Assembly (NCBI GenBank): GCA_903960725.1
Contig: CAJCBY010000375.1
Coordinates: forward strand, 1-5,524
Origin: an uncultured Cytophagaceae bacterium
GTDB lineage: Bacteria; Bacteroidota; Bacteroidia; Cytophagales; Spirosomataceae
Direction: 5' to 3'
DNA: 5,524 bases
Under the pieces are notes generated by a model, which did not search any database, was not told the origin of the DNA, and was given only the letters and a program-made list of their open reading frames with translations. Positions within the stretch are counted from its first letter, which is position 1, and each line of letters starts with the position of its first letter. Positions 1-5,157 of the stretch are shown piece by piece. The translations under genes were made by a program, and so were the position numbers.

Positions 1-350
1 ATTATTATTATCAATTTCAAGACGAAAAAGTGCTTTACATTACTAGAAAAATAGCTCTTTGTAAGTTGAGTATTAGTGAATTTAACAAGCTATTCAAATC
101 GAATTTTGTTCACGATTTTCCAAATGAAATAAGCGCTTTAGCCAAATTTGGATTGATCGAAATCAATGGGGACGAAATGTTAGTTACTGCTAAAGGACAA
201 TTCTATTCAGATTCTATTGCAGCAGTTTTTGCACTTAGTCAAGAAAGAAGTCATCGGATGAGAAATAAAATTAATAATGTTGCTATTAATCCTAATGATG
301 AGTATGCAAATATTAAGCCTTATTACCCTCAATCCTTACATATGTGTTAA
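1..350 (+). CDS. C-terminal fragment of a HemN/HemW-like radical SAM protein (5' end outside window)
   Basis: The reading frame is open to the left edge, so this is the end of a longer gene; the GTG at position 30 is internal, not a start. The visible part is about 115 residues. It has the pattern of the helical C-terminal domain of oxygen-independent coproporphyrinogen oxidase-type radical SAM proteins: a helix with ISEFNKLF, an acidic/aromatic spacer, then LAKFGLIEI, a short turn (NGDE), MLVTAKGQFYSDSI and a final helix AAVFAL. In that family this winged-helix-like region follows the radical SAM barrel. The catalytic CxxxCxxC would lie outside the window, so the substrate cannot be told; many relatives are not true haem enzymes. 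A polar tail of about 35 residues (NKINNVAINPNDEY...) follows the domain. The gene is notably AT-rich: I count 31 G+C in the first 120 bases. It ends 7 bases from the convergent TPR gene. The assignment is by pattern only. Confidence 0.55.
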   Translation, partial: YYYQFQDEKVLYITRKIALCKLSISEFNKLFKSNFVHDFPNEISALAKFGLIEINGDEMLVTAKGQFYSDSIAAVFALSQERSHRMRNKINNVAINPNDEYANIKPYYPQSLHMC

Positions 351-357
351 ATTAATT

Positions 358-1332
358 TCATAATTCCGGACTGCAAAAGTCTAGAAATTCCTTGTAGTCT
401 GGTTCATCCTCGAAAAAGTCTCGCATCGCCGAGGCGTCTTCAGGTTTTAATCGCATGGCTTCCGTGAGATCTGCGCAGGCGCCCTCTAGGTCTTTTAAGA
501 ATATTTTTGTGATGCAGCGCTGTATGAAAACTTCGGAATAGGACGCCTCGATTTCAATGGAGGCATTGAATGCGATTAACGCATTTTTGTAATCCCCAGC
601 ATTGCTGTAGGCTAAGCCTAATAACGCTTGGGTTCCACTAATGAAGTCACTATTCTCTTTGTTGTCAATGAATAGTTGAAGGGTGCGTTTTCGGATGATT
701 ATTTCTTCTTCGAATTTCTCTTGTTTTTGGAGGACTTCAGCTAATCCTCCAAGGATTCCATAGTGTTCAGGATTAAGGGTGAGTCCATGGGTGTAGTCAG
801 CGTAAGCGCTGTCTAGCTCGTTTTTCTCTTCTAGTATTTGGGCTCGAGTAAAGAGTAGGTCTATGTGAACGTATTTAGCCTCTAGTAATTTGTTCAGTAA
901 ATCAAGAGATTCGTCAAAACGGTTTAAGCGGAAGAGGCATTTTGCTTTAGCCGCGAGGCCATTTTTATATTCGGGGTTTGCCTCAAATCCTATTTCAATT
1001 AGATTAAGTGCGGTGGCGAATTCCTTTTTACTTGAATAGATGAGGCTTAAGTTGATCCAATGGGAGGGTTCGGTTGGGTTCAATTCTGTCGCCTTCTCTA
1101 AATAGGGTTTCGCTTCATCATCTCGATTGAGCGACATTAATTCGTATCCTACGTGGCCATGAATTAGGCCAGTGGGCTCGAATTTCAGCTGCATTAAGCG
1201 GTATTTCAGTGCCTCTTCGTGTTGGCCTTCATTCGAATAGGTGATTGCTTTTTGTTTGATTTGGTCTAAGGATTCTTGTGCCAAAGTCGTAAAAGAGGTA
1301 ATCAAGTAAAATAGTACTAATAACTTTCTCAT
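358..1332 (-). CDS. Secreted tetratricopeptide-repeat (TPR) protein
   Basis: This 324-residue protein starts with a clear signal peptide: MRK, a hydrophobic core (LLVLFYLITSF) and a likely cleavage site at TLA-Q or just after Q, near residues 18-19. There is no lipobox cysteine, so it should be periplasmic or exported rather than a lipoprotein. The rest is TPR repeats of about 34 residues, roughly eight from residue 22 to 298. Typical signatures include EGQHEEALKYRLMQLKFEP (36-53), DDEAKPYLEKATELNP (71-86), DSAYADYTHGLTLNPEH (174-190) and GDYKNALIAFNASIEI (246-261). TPR superhelices bind peptides or partner proteins; no enzymatic domain is seen. A short acidic tail (DFFEDEPDYKEFLDFC) closes the protein. 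The start at 1332 is chosen because it places the signal peptide at the N terminus. It is transcribed away from the rightward genes and shares the 303-base upstream region with them. Its precise role is unknown. Confidence 0.88.
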   Translation of the reverse strand: MRKLLVLFYLITSFTTLAQESLDQIKQKAITYSNEGQHEEALKYRLMQLKFEPTGLIHGHVGYELMSLNRDDEAKPYLEKATELNPTEPSHWINLSLIYSSKKEFATALNLIEIGFEANPEYKNGLAAKAKCLFRLNRFDESLDLLNKLLEAKYVHIDLLFTRAQILEEKNELDSAYADYTHGLTLNPEHYGILGGLAEVLQKQEKFEEEIIIRKRTLQLFIDNKENSDFISGTQALLGLAYSNAGDYKNALIAFNASIEIEASYSEVFIQRCITKIFLKDLEGACADLTEAMRLKPEDASAMRDFFEDEPDYKEFLDFCSPEL

Positions 1333-1346
1333 GGATTTTTTATTTA

Positions 1347-1467
1347 CACTGGTAAATTATTCTGAATCTTTCAATAACTCCTCAATTTTCGATTTTTCGA
1401 GTGACAAAATTTGGAATCTGATGGGGTTTACGGCAGAAAATTTAGGTTCATTTTTGTCACTGGTAAA
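1347..1467 (+). repeat. CACTGGTAAA direct repeat, two copies
   Basis: The ten bases CACTGGTAAA occur at 1347-1356 and again at 1458-1467. The core ACTGGT also occurs inverted, as ACCAGT, at 1489-1494. The second copy is fused to one copy of the TTTTGTCACT motif, sharing its CACT. A regulator-binding role is possible but is inferred only from the recurrence. Confidence 0.4.
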
Positions 1468-1538
1468 AAATGGTTTTAGCTATTTTAAACCAGTAATTTG
1501 AAATAAAATCGAGAATTTTGGTCTTAATTTTTGTCACT
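1400..1538. repeat. TTTTGTCACT motif, three copies (one inverted)
   Basis: ATTTTTGTCACT occurs identically at 1450-1461 and 1527-1538. A one-mismatch copy lies on the opposite strand at 1400-1411 (AGTGACAAAATT). Copy starts are about 50 and 77 bases apart. Three copies within 139 bases between two divergent genes suggest an operator or a decayed repeat element. AT-rich background can give partial matches by chance, but the GTCACT core is not AT-rich. Confidence 0.5.
1471..1492. repeat. Small inverted repeat TGGTTT / AAACCA
   Basis: TGGTTT at 1471-1476 pairs with AAACCA at 1487-1492 around a 10-base loop (TAGCTATTTT). The stem is short and AT-rich, so it is weak as a terminator and more plausible as a protein-binding dyad or a chance event. 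Confidence 0.3.
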
Positions 1539-1576
1539 AAAAAAAGCCATAAGTACTTGATAATTAAGATATTGAC

Positions 1577-1607
1577 TTGTTTATGTGTAAAATTATTCAG
1601 AATTTTG
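1577..1607 (+). promoter_or_regulatory. Candidate Bacteroidota-type promoter for the gene at 1636
   Basis: TTG at 1577-1579 is followed after a 20-base spacer by GAATTTTG at 1600-1607. The latter matches the phylum's -7 consensus TAnnTTTG except for G in place of the first T. Transcription would begin about 1612-1615, giving a leader of roughly 20 bases to the ATG at 1636. A second TTG lies at 1572-1574. The call is by consensus only. Confidence 0.4.
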
Positions 1608-1635
1608 CATTGTTAATTCTGACCAAAAGAACAAA

Positions 1636-2268
1636 ATGAGTAAACAGAACGAAATAGTCACTGAAGCACTTTACATTCCATCAGAGGGGGTCTACCAGCT
1701 GGTCGATAAGCAAGGTCGCGTGGCTATGGTTCGTAAAGATTTAATCGATGATAATAAGTTAGCAATTATCGATGGCGTCATACCTCTGACAGAAGGTCAA
1801 TACGAAGCCTGGTTTAAAGTTAAGGAGCGAATCAAACGTGATGAAGCTCTATTTAGACCTAATGTTTACAAGTTCTTTGAAAATCGGGAGTACCTAGTGG
1901 CGCATCCGGAATTGTGTAATAAATTTTCGACTCAATTCGGTGCCTTTAGTTACTGTAGTGTTTCCCCTAGCTTAGGGGCATTAGCTCTTTCTTTTCATCA
2001 AGGGGAGAGAACAATGGAGTGCCAATATTGTAAACAAAATGCTCATTTGTTTAGATCGATTGGTTCCGTTTTAAGTGGATATTCTGCACAAAATTTTATT
2101 TGTGTGAATGAAGCTTGCCAAAAAGTAAATACGAAAGTGAAAGGTGGAATGTCAGAGACAGTGAAGTATTTTGTGGGTCTAAATGAGACCTATACGAATC
2201 TGTATCCTTCTGCTAGATCGTATAAATCTTTGAGTTTTGCTGAGATTCTTTCAGCGCTGCCAGCGTAA
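1636..2268 (+). CDS. Unrecognised protein with a Cys4 zinc-binding pattern
   Basis: This encodes 210 residues. I do not recognise a named family. The N-terminal part (about 1-35) alternates hydrophobic and polar residues (ALYIPSEGVYQLVDKQGRVAMV), as in a small beta-sheet. Residues 50-95 look helical and charged. A Cys4 arrangement follows: C129-x2-C132 and C156-x4-C161, with 23 residues between the pairs, consistent with a zinc ribbon or treble-clef-like knuckle. C94 and C107 are extra cysteines outside this pattern. No signal peptide or membrane segment is seen, so it should be cytoplasmic. Zinc ribbons in small accessory proteins often bind nucleic acid, but no further residue supports that here. 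The ATG at 1636 follows an A-rich tract (CCAAAAGAACAAA) without a Shine-Dalgarno, as is usual for this phylum. It is the first of the four rightward genes. That it is a real gene is fairly sure; its function is unknown. Confidence 0.75.
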   Translation: MSKQNEIVTEALYIPSEGVYQLVDKQGRVAMVRKDLIDDNKLAIIDGVIPLTEGQYEAWFKVKERIKRDEALFRPNVYKFFENREYLVAHPELCNKFSTQFGAFSYCSVSPSLGALALSFHQGERTMECQYCKQNAHLFRSIGSVLSGYSAQNFICVNEACQKVNTKVKGGMSETVKYFVGLNETYTNLYPSARSYKSLSFAEILSALPA

Positions 2269-2282
2269 GGCTGTAACCTTAC
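2265..2282 (+). terminator. Weak hairpin overlapping the stop codon of the zinc-binding-protein gene
   Basis: GTAAGG (2265-2270, containing the TAA stop) pairs with CCTTAC (2277-2282) around the six-base loop CTGTAA. T-rich sequence follows at a distance (2293-2305). It could attenuate or end transcription, but the stem is only six base pairs. Confidence 0.3.
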
Positions 2283-2311
2283 ATCTAATTCATTTCATTT
2301 TTAATTCTCTG

Positions 2312-2319
2312 GAACTTTG
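2312..2319 (+). promoter_or_regulatory. Possible -7 box (GAACTTTG) upstream of the coiled-coil gene
   Basis: GAACTTTG differs from the TAnnTTTG consensus by the same single base as the box at 1600-1607. No good TTG lies 19-21 bases upstream, so the call is weak. If real, transcription would start near 2325. That would exclude the upstream GTG at 2319 as a start and place the ATG at 2370 behind a leader of about 45 bases. Confidence 0.25.
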
Positions 2320-2326
2320 TGCAACA

Positions 2327-2395
2327 ATGTTCGAGGGGAAATTTTATCAACAAAAACCTTATAAACAATATGGCGAATATAAAGAATTGCCTTAA
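2327..2395 (+). CDS. Possible 22-codon leader ORF upstream of the coiled-coil gene
   Basis: An ATG at 2327 opens a frame of 22 codons, beginning MFEGKFYQQK and ending EYKELP, closed by TAA at 2393-2395. One base later lies the ATG at 2397, an in-frame Met codon of the coiled-coil gene, giving a TAA-A-ATG arrangement typical of translational coupling. The composition (many Lys, Tyr, Gln) is not distinctive, and such short frames are common by chance in AT-rich DNA. It overlaps the alternative start at 2370, so at most one of the two models is correct. Confidence 0.2.
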   Translation: MFEGKFYQQKPYKQYGEYKELP

Positions 2396-2816
2396 AATGA
2401 AAAACCGGATCATCGGACGGATGGAAACCGAGTTTTCGAAAGCGAGCCGTTACAACTCCATTTCGGAGAAAAACAGACGGCCTTACAGTGTGTTTGAGTC
2501 CTTGAAAAACTACGAGGACCTGGCGATGGAGTTAGTGGAACTAAAGACCAAGCTACATGAAGCGAACGTAAAGGGAGGAATGTTACAGAAAATATTCCTG
2601 CTTGCGGAATTGAAGACAGAAGCGAATAAGTTACAAAACTTAGATTGCGCTGAGGGACTAGTAACTAGCCGCTATGATAGTACCGAAACGATTAAGACGG
2701 CGGAAATGACCGTGGAGGTAAGAGACGCGATAGTGTTAGGTCTTCAAGATCGCATCGTTGCGATTGAGGAAGAGTTAGACCAGTTTAACCACGAAACGGT
2801 TATAGCCGGAGTGTAA
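2370..2816 (+). CDS. Small helical/coiled-coil protein, possibly DIP1984-like in layout
   Basis: This encodes 148 residues from the ATG at 2370. The frame stays open further upstream to a GTG at 2319, and a second Met lies at 2397 (MKNRIIGR). I prefer 2370 for its A-rich upstream context (TATAAACAAT), but 2397 is nearly as likely. The protein is almost wholly helical: a basic N-terminal segment with NRRPYS, then heptad-like helices YEDLAMELVELKTKLHEAN and IFLLAELKTEANKLQNL, a short break with SRYDSTETI, and a last helix LQDRIVAIEEELDQFN followed by HETVI. This layout recalls the DIP1984 family of small helical proteins, where a paired Lxx(L/I)xxxINxTN-type helix and a terminal helix ending near Asn-Trp/His occur. 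The resemblance is architectural and weak. No enzymatic motif, signal peptide or membrane helix is present. A strong hairpin follows five bases after the stop. Confidence 0.7.
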   Translation: MANIKNCLKMKNRIIGRMETEFSKASRYNSISEKNRRPYSVFESLKNYEDLAMELVELKTKLHEANVKGGMLQKIFLLAELKTEANKLQNLDCAEGLVTSRYDSTETIKTAEMTVEVRDAIVLGLQDRIVAIEEELDQFNHETVIAGV

Positions 2817-2821
2817 AAAGT

Positions 2822-2842
2822 GGGCGCTCATAAGGAGCGCCC
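2822..2842 (+). terminator. Hairpin terminator after the coiled-coil gene
   Basis: GGGCGCTC (2822-2829) pairs perfectly with GAGCGCCC (2835-2842) around the five-base loop ATAAG. The eight-base-pair, GC-rich stem stands out from its AT-rich surroundings and begins five bases after the TAA stop. There is no run of T after it (TATACAATATTGTT follows), so termination may be partial, or the stem may protect the 3' end of the mRNA. Confidence 0.65.
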
Positions 2843-3064
2843 TATACAATATTGTTAGGGGGAGAGAATAGTTAGAGATCAGCACCCATTTATAGCCCTA
2901 TCGCACAGCTATTGATAGTCGATCTAGAACCTGCATTCTAAAGTCATGAGTCCAAGAGTCAGCATTGCTAACCTGTCAGAAACTCAGCGTTCTTTCAAGC
3001 TAATCTTAATTATCCTTGAACCCTAACATTTTATTAATCTATTAACCTAAAAACCTATCCATCT
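2843..3064. other. Non-coding gap before the peptidase gene
   Basis: About 220 bases without a credible ORF or RNA gene. The last 60 bases are AT-rich. TATCCTTG at 3011-3018 is one mismatch from the TAnnTTTG consensus and could be the -7 box of the peptidase/repeat-protein operon, giving a leader of about 40 bases, but no TTG sits at the right distance. I see no structured repeat beyond short palindromes such as CTATTGATAG at 2910-2919. Confidence 0.4.
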
Positions 3065-3943
3065 ATGACCCAAACCGAATATAATTTATTGCTTGACGTA
3101 CTAGCCATTGAGACTTGCTCGCGAGAGGAGGATCAGCTAATTGAATTTTTGCTTGCGTTTTTTGAGAAACACCAGATTCGTGCGTGGCGGGATGAAATAG
3201 GGAATGTGTATGCCGAAAAAGGGGAGGTGGGAACTTACCAAAAATATCCTTTGGTCGTAGCTCATACGGATACGGTTCACCGTATTCACGGGAAGAAGAT
3301 CATCCCTAAGAAATTGCTTTTACCTAATTATGCGGGGGAATTAAAGCCTGCCTTGAAGGGATTTGATGCAACTGATAATCCGGTAGGTTTAGGGGCTGAT
3401 TGCAAGGTTGGAATTGCAAATTGTTTGATTCTGTTTTTACGGCAACCCGTATTAAAGGGTTTCTTTCCAGTACAGGAAGAGATAGGTGCGCGAGGTGCAG
3501 AGAAAGTAGATGTTGCCTTTTTAACAAATGTCGGCTATGCGATTGAGTTCGATAGCCCGGCGAATACCTCCTCGATTACTTTAGGGAATAAATTGATGTT
3601 TAACCCGGAAGATGAGAATGGTTTGGGCAGAATTTGGACTGGATTGTTATTAGAATTCTCTGAGAACAGAGAAACTGAGTTTACATTAGAGCAACATTCG
3701 TATACGGATATTGTCAAATTGCGTCCCCATTTTTCCTGCATCAATGTGCCAGTAGGGTATTATTTATACCATACGACTGACGAGTATTTAGTAGAGGAGG
3801 AGGCGTTTATGGCGTTGGATTTAGGGGAGGAGTTAATTAAGCGTGCGGGTTATCGGTATTATAACGATGAACCACACCCTAGAGTGAATCGATTGATTAT
3901 CCAGTTTAATTTAAATACCATGGAAATAACCGGAGAACTATGA
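3065..3943 (+). CDS. Compact M20/M42-like zinc metallopeptidase (PepT-like)
   Basis: This encodes 292 residues and looks like a co-catalytic two-metal aminopeptidase or carboxypeptidase of the M20/M28/M42 (clan MH) fold. Visible active-site motifs, in family order: VVAHTDTVH gives metal ligand H67 and D69; LGADCKVGIA gives the bridging D112; FPVQEEIGARGA gives the catalytic base E138 and ligand E139; AIEFDSP gives D163; YLYHTTDEY gives H236. The set is complete, so activity is expected. Peptidase T usually has about 400 residues, with a lid/dimerisation domain between the last Asp and His. Here they are only 73 residues apart, so that domain is missing. In the third motif Cys113 replaces the usual second Asp of GADDK. 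No signal peptide: cytoplasmic. There is no Shine-Dalgarno before the ATG (CCTATCCATCT). It overlaps the next gene by four bases. From memory, compact peptidases of this type occur in phages and mobile elements; the substrate is unknown. Confidence 0.82.
   Translation: MTQTEYNLLLDVLAIETCSREEDQLIEFLLAFFEKHQIRAWRDEIGNVYAEKGEVGTYQKYPLVVAHTDTVHRIHGKKIIPKKLLLPNYAGELKPALKGFDATDNPVGLGADCKVGIANCLILFLRQPVLKGFFPVQEEIGARGAEKVDVAFLTNVGYAIEFDSPANTSSITLGNKLMFNPEDENGLGRIWTGLLLEFSENRETEFTLEQHSYTDIVKLRPHFSCINVPVGYYLYHTTDEYLVEEEAFMALDLGEELIKRAGYRYYNDEPHPRVNRLIIQFNLNTMEITGEL
3932..3935 (+). promoter_or_regulatory. Shine-Dalgarno-like GGAG before the helical-repeat gene
   Basis: GGAG lies inside the end of the peptidase gene, four bases before the ATG at 3940 and seven before the ATG at 3943. 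Other starts in the window lack such a site. The seven-base spacing favours 3943, which would give a TGATG stop/start overlap; 3940 gives ATGATG with a four-base overlap. Either way translation should be coupled. Confidence 0.45.
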
Positions 3944-5157
3944 TGGAAGAAAAAGAATACCTGATAGAGGAGGTACGAAGAGATAATCGGGCCTATCAAT
4001 TTTTGAGCGATGAGTGGAGAGCAGATCCGGATGTGGCTCGTGCGAGTATTGAAAAGCACGGAATAACTTTAGCTTTTGCGCCTTTGTGGATGAAGTCTGA
4101 TAGGGAATTAGCGATGTTAGCCGTGAGCGCAAAGGGATCAGCGATTGATTTTGTACATCCGGATTTAGTGAAAACGGATTTGGAATTGTGCGTTAAGGCT
4201 ATTGAAATGGAATCGGATATGATCGATTCTTTAAGCCCTGACATGCGAATGCAAGAGGAGGTGTTACTCGCTTTATTAAAAAATAATTGGGGGTCAAGGG
4301 GCTTTAAACGGTATGTTCCAGATTCATTGCTGAGAAATAAAGCGTTTATGAAAAAAGTGGTAGCCATTAATGGCCGTATGCTAGAGCTAGCCACTTCTAA
4401 GGTATATATGGATCCAGAGGTAGCCTGCATTGCAGCTCGAAATTGTGGCCGCTTTGCCTTCAAGCACTTGGATATTTGCTTAGAAATGCCCGAAGTAATG
4501 CAGGAGTTTGAGCGATTGCAACAGGAATGCGAAGCAAAAATGGATGCCTTTATTGAAGAAAAAGACCGGAGAAAGAAGGAGAAAATATATTGGGAAATGA
4601 TAAAATACGAGTCTGATTTAGGAATTCGCTCCATTCGTTCTTCGGATTATGTCTACTCAGAAACAGAGGAGGTGCTAGAAAAAGAGCCTAAAGGAATTCG
4701 CCTCTTTATGATGAGTGATGAAAAATCAATGGAGGCATTTGCTGGACCAGATGGGGAGGATCCGATGCGAATTGATGCTTTGTTCCATACGGAGAACACG
4801 AGTTTTGGTGGGTTTAGTTATTCGCTATCTACACAATTAAAACAAACCTTGCATCTGAATGCGACTCTGGTGAGTACCCCGGTGATTGATCGTTCGTCTA
4901 CTGTATCCATTCGTGAGCAAGCTTCGGCGATTACGAGAGAAATTCTAGATACCTGTAAGCAAAATAATTGGCATCGCATTCGCTTGACAAACTTTACGTA
5001 TTTGAAGTCGAGTCAGTTTGAGACTTTTTGGGGTATTGCGTTAGAGATTCAGGCGCAGGAGGATGATCATGCCTTAACCATTTATATGGATATCGATCCA
5101 GACTTTGTGAAGTCTAAACATGGGGATCAGTTGGATGTATTAAGAGGGCCAAAATAG
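3940..5157 (+). CDS. DUF4116-like helical-repeat protein with an unrecognised C-terminal domain
   Basis: This encodes 405 residues (404 if the Met at 3943 is used). Residues 21-178 contain about six repeats of 23-28 residues with the pattern (aromatic/Leu)-x-x-D-x-E-(hydrophobic)-x-x-x-A-(hydrophobic) and a hydrophobic second helix. Examples are KSDRELAMLAVSAKGSAIDF (52-71), KTDLELCVKAIEMESDMIDS (78-97) and MDPEVACIAARNCGRFAFKH (157-176). This resembles the DUF4116 repeat, a helical repeat of unknown function; such solenoids usually bind proteins. A charged, probably coiled-coil segment follows (about 187-224, rich in Glu and Lys). Residues 250-390 form a mixed alpha/beta region that I do not recognise, with strands such as GIRLFMMS and ALTIYMDID and a central Ser/Thr-rich stretch. 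No signal peptide or membrane helix. It is translationally coupled to the peptidase gene, so a shared function is likely, perhaps as partner or substrate adaptor (inference). Its last 31 bases overlap the convergent reverse transcriptase gene. Confidence 0.75.
   Translation: MMEEKEYLIEEVRRDNRAYQFLSDEWRADPDVARASIEKHGITLAFAPLWMKSDRELAMLAVSAKGSAIDFVHPDLVKTDLELCVKAIEMESDMIDSLSPDMRMQEEVLLALLKNNWGSRGFKRYVPDSLLRNKAFMKKVVAINGRMLELATSKVYMDPEVACIAARNCGRFAFKHLDICLEMPEVMQEFERLQQECEAKMDAFIEEKDRRKKEKIYWEMIKYESDLGIRSIRSSDYVYSETEEVLEKEPKGIRLFMMSDEKSMEAFAGPDGEDPMRIDALFHTENTSFGGFSYSLSTQLKQTLHLNATLVSTPVIDRSSTVSIREQASAITREILDTCKQNNWHRIRLTNFTYLKSSQFETFWGIALEIQAQEDDHALTIYMDIDPDFVKSKHGDQLDVLRGPK

Larger units (their letters stand above)
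1333..1635. other. 303-base divergent intergenic region with repeats and a candidate promoter
   Basis: No credible coding sequence lies here. The stretch is very AT-rich and separates the minus-strand TPR gene from the plus-strand zinc-binding-protein gene, so promoters for both should lie in it. It holds a three-copy TTTTGTCACT motif, a two-copy CACTGGTAAA motif, a small inverted repeat and one promoter-like site facing right (listed separately). I found no convincing leftward promoter for the TPR gene; the nearest candidate, TAATTTAC on the minus strand at 1352-1359, lacks a well-spaced TTG. Confidence 0.7.

Noticed and set aside
30..350. Complete 106-residue gene starting at GTG 30
   Set aside because: The frame continues open to base 3 (YYYQFQDEK before the GTG) and the visible sequence is a C-terminal domain, so the gene is truncated by the window edge.
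2370..2816. Avd-type accessory protein of a diversity-generating retroelement
   Set aside because: It is small and helical like Avd, but lies over 2 kb away on the opposite strand from the reverse transcriptase, and I saw no adenine-variable template/variable repeat pair in the window.
2817..3064. tRNA or structured small RNA in the gap before the peptidase gene
   Set aside because: Apart from the terminator-like hairpin there is no cloverleaf, no TTCRA loop and no extended stem.
3324..4132. Several 60-70 codon minus-strand frames opposite the peptidase and the start of the repeat gene
   Set aside because: They overlap each other and the real genes, with no recognisable motif or start signal.
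3996..4634. Long minus-strand open frame (212 codons) opposite the helical-repeat gene
   Set aside because: It lies wholly inside a well-supported plus-strand gene, its translation is rich in Ser, Ile and Phe with no domain pattern, and it has no start context; it is an antisense shadow.
4619..4702. Direct repeat GGAATTCGC at 4620-4628 and 4694-4702
   Set aside because: Nine bases inside a coding region, encoding GIR in one protein context (LGIRS and KGIRL); best explained by codon coincidence.
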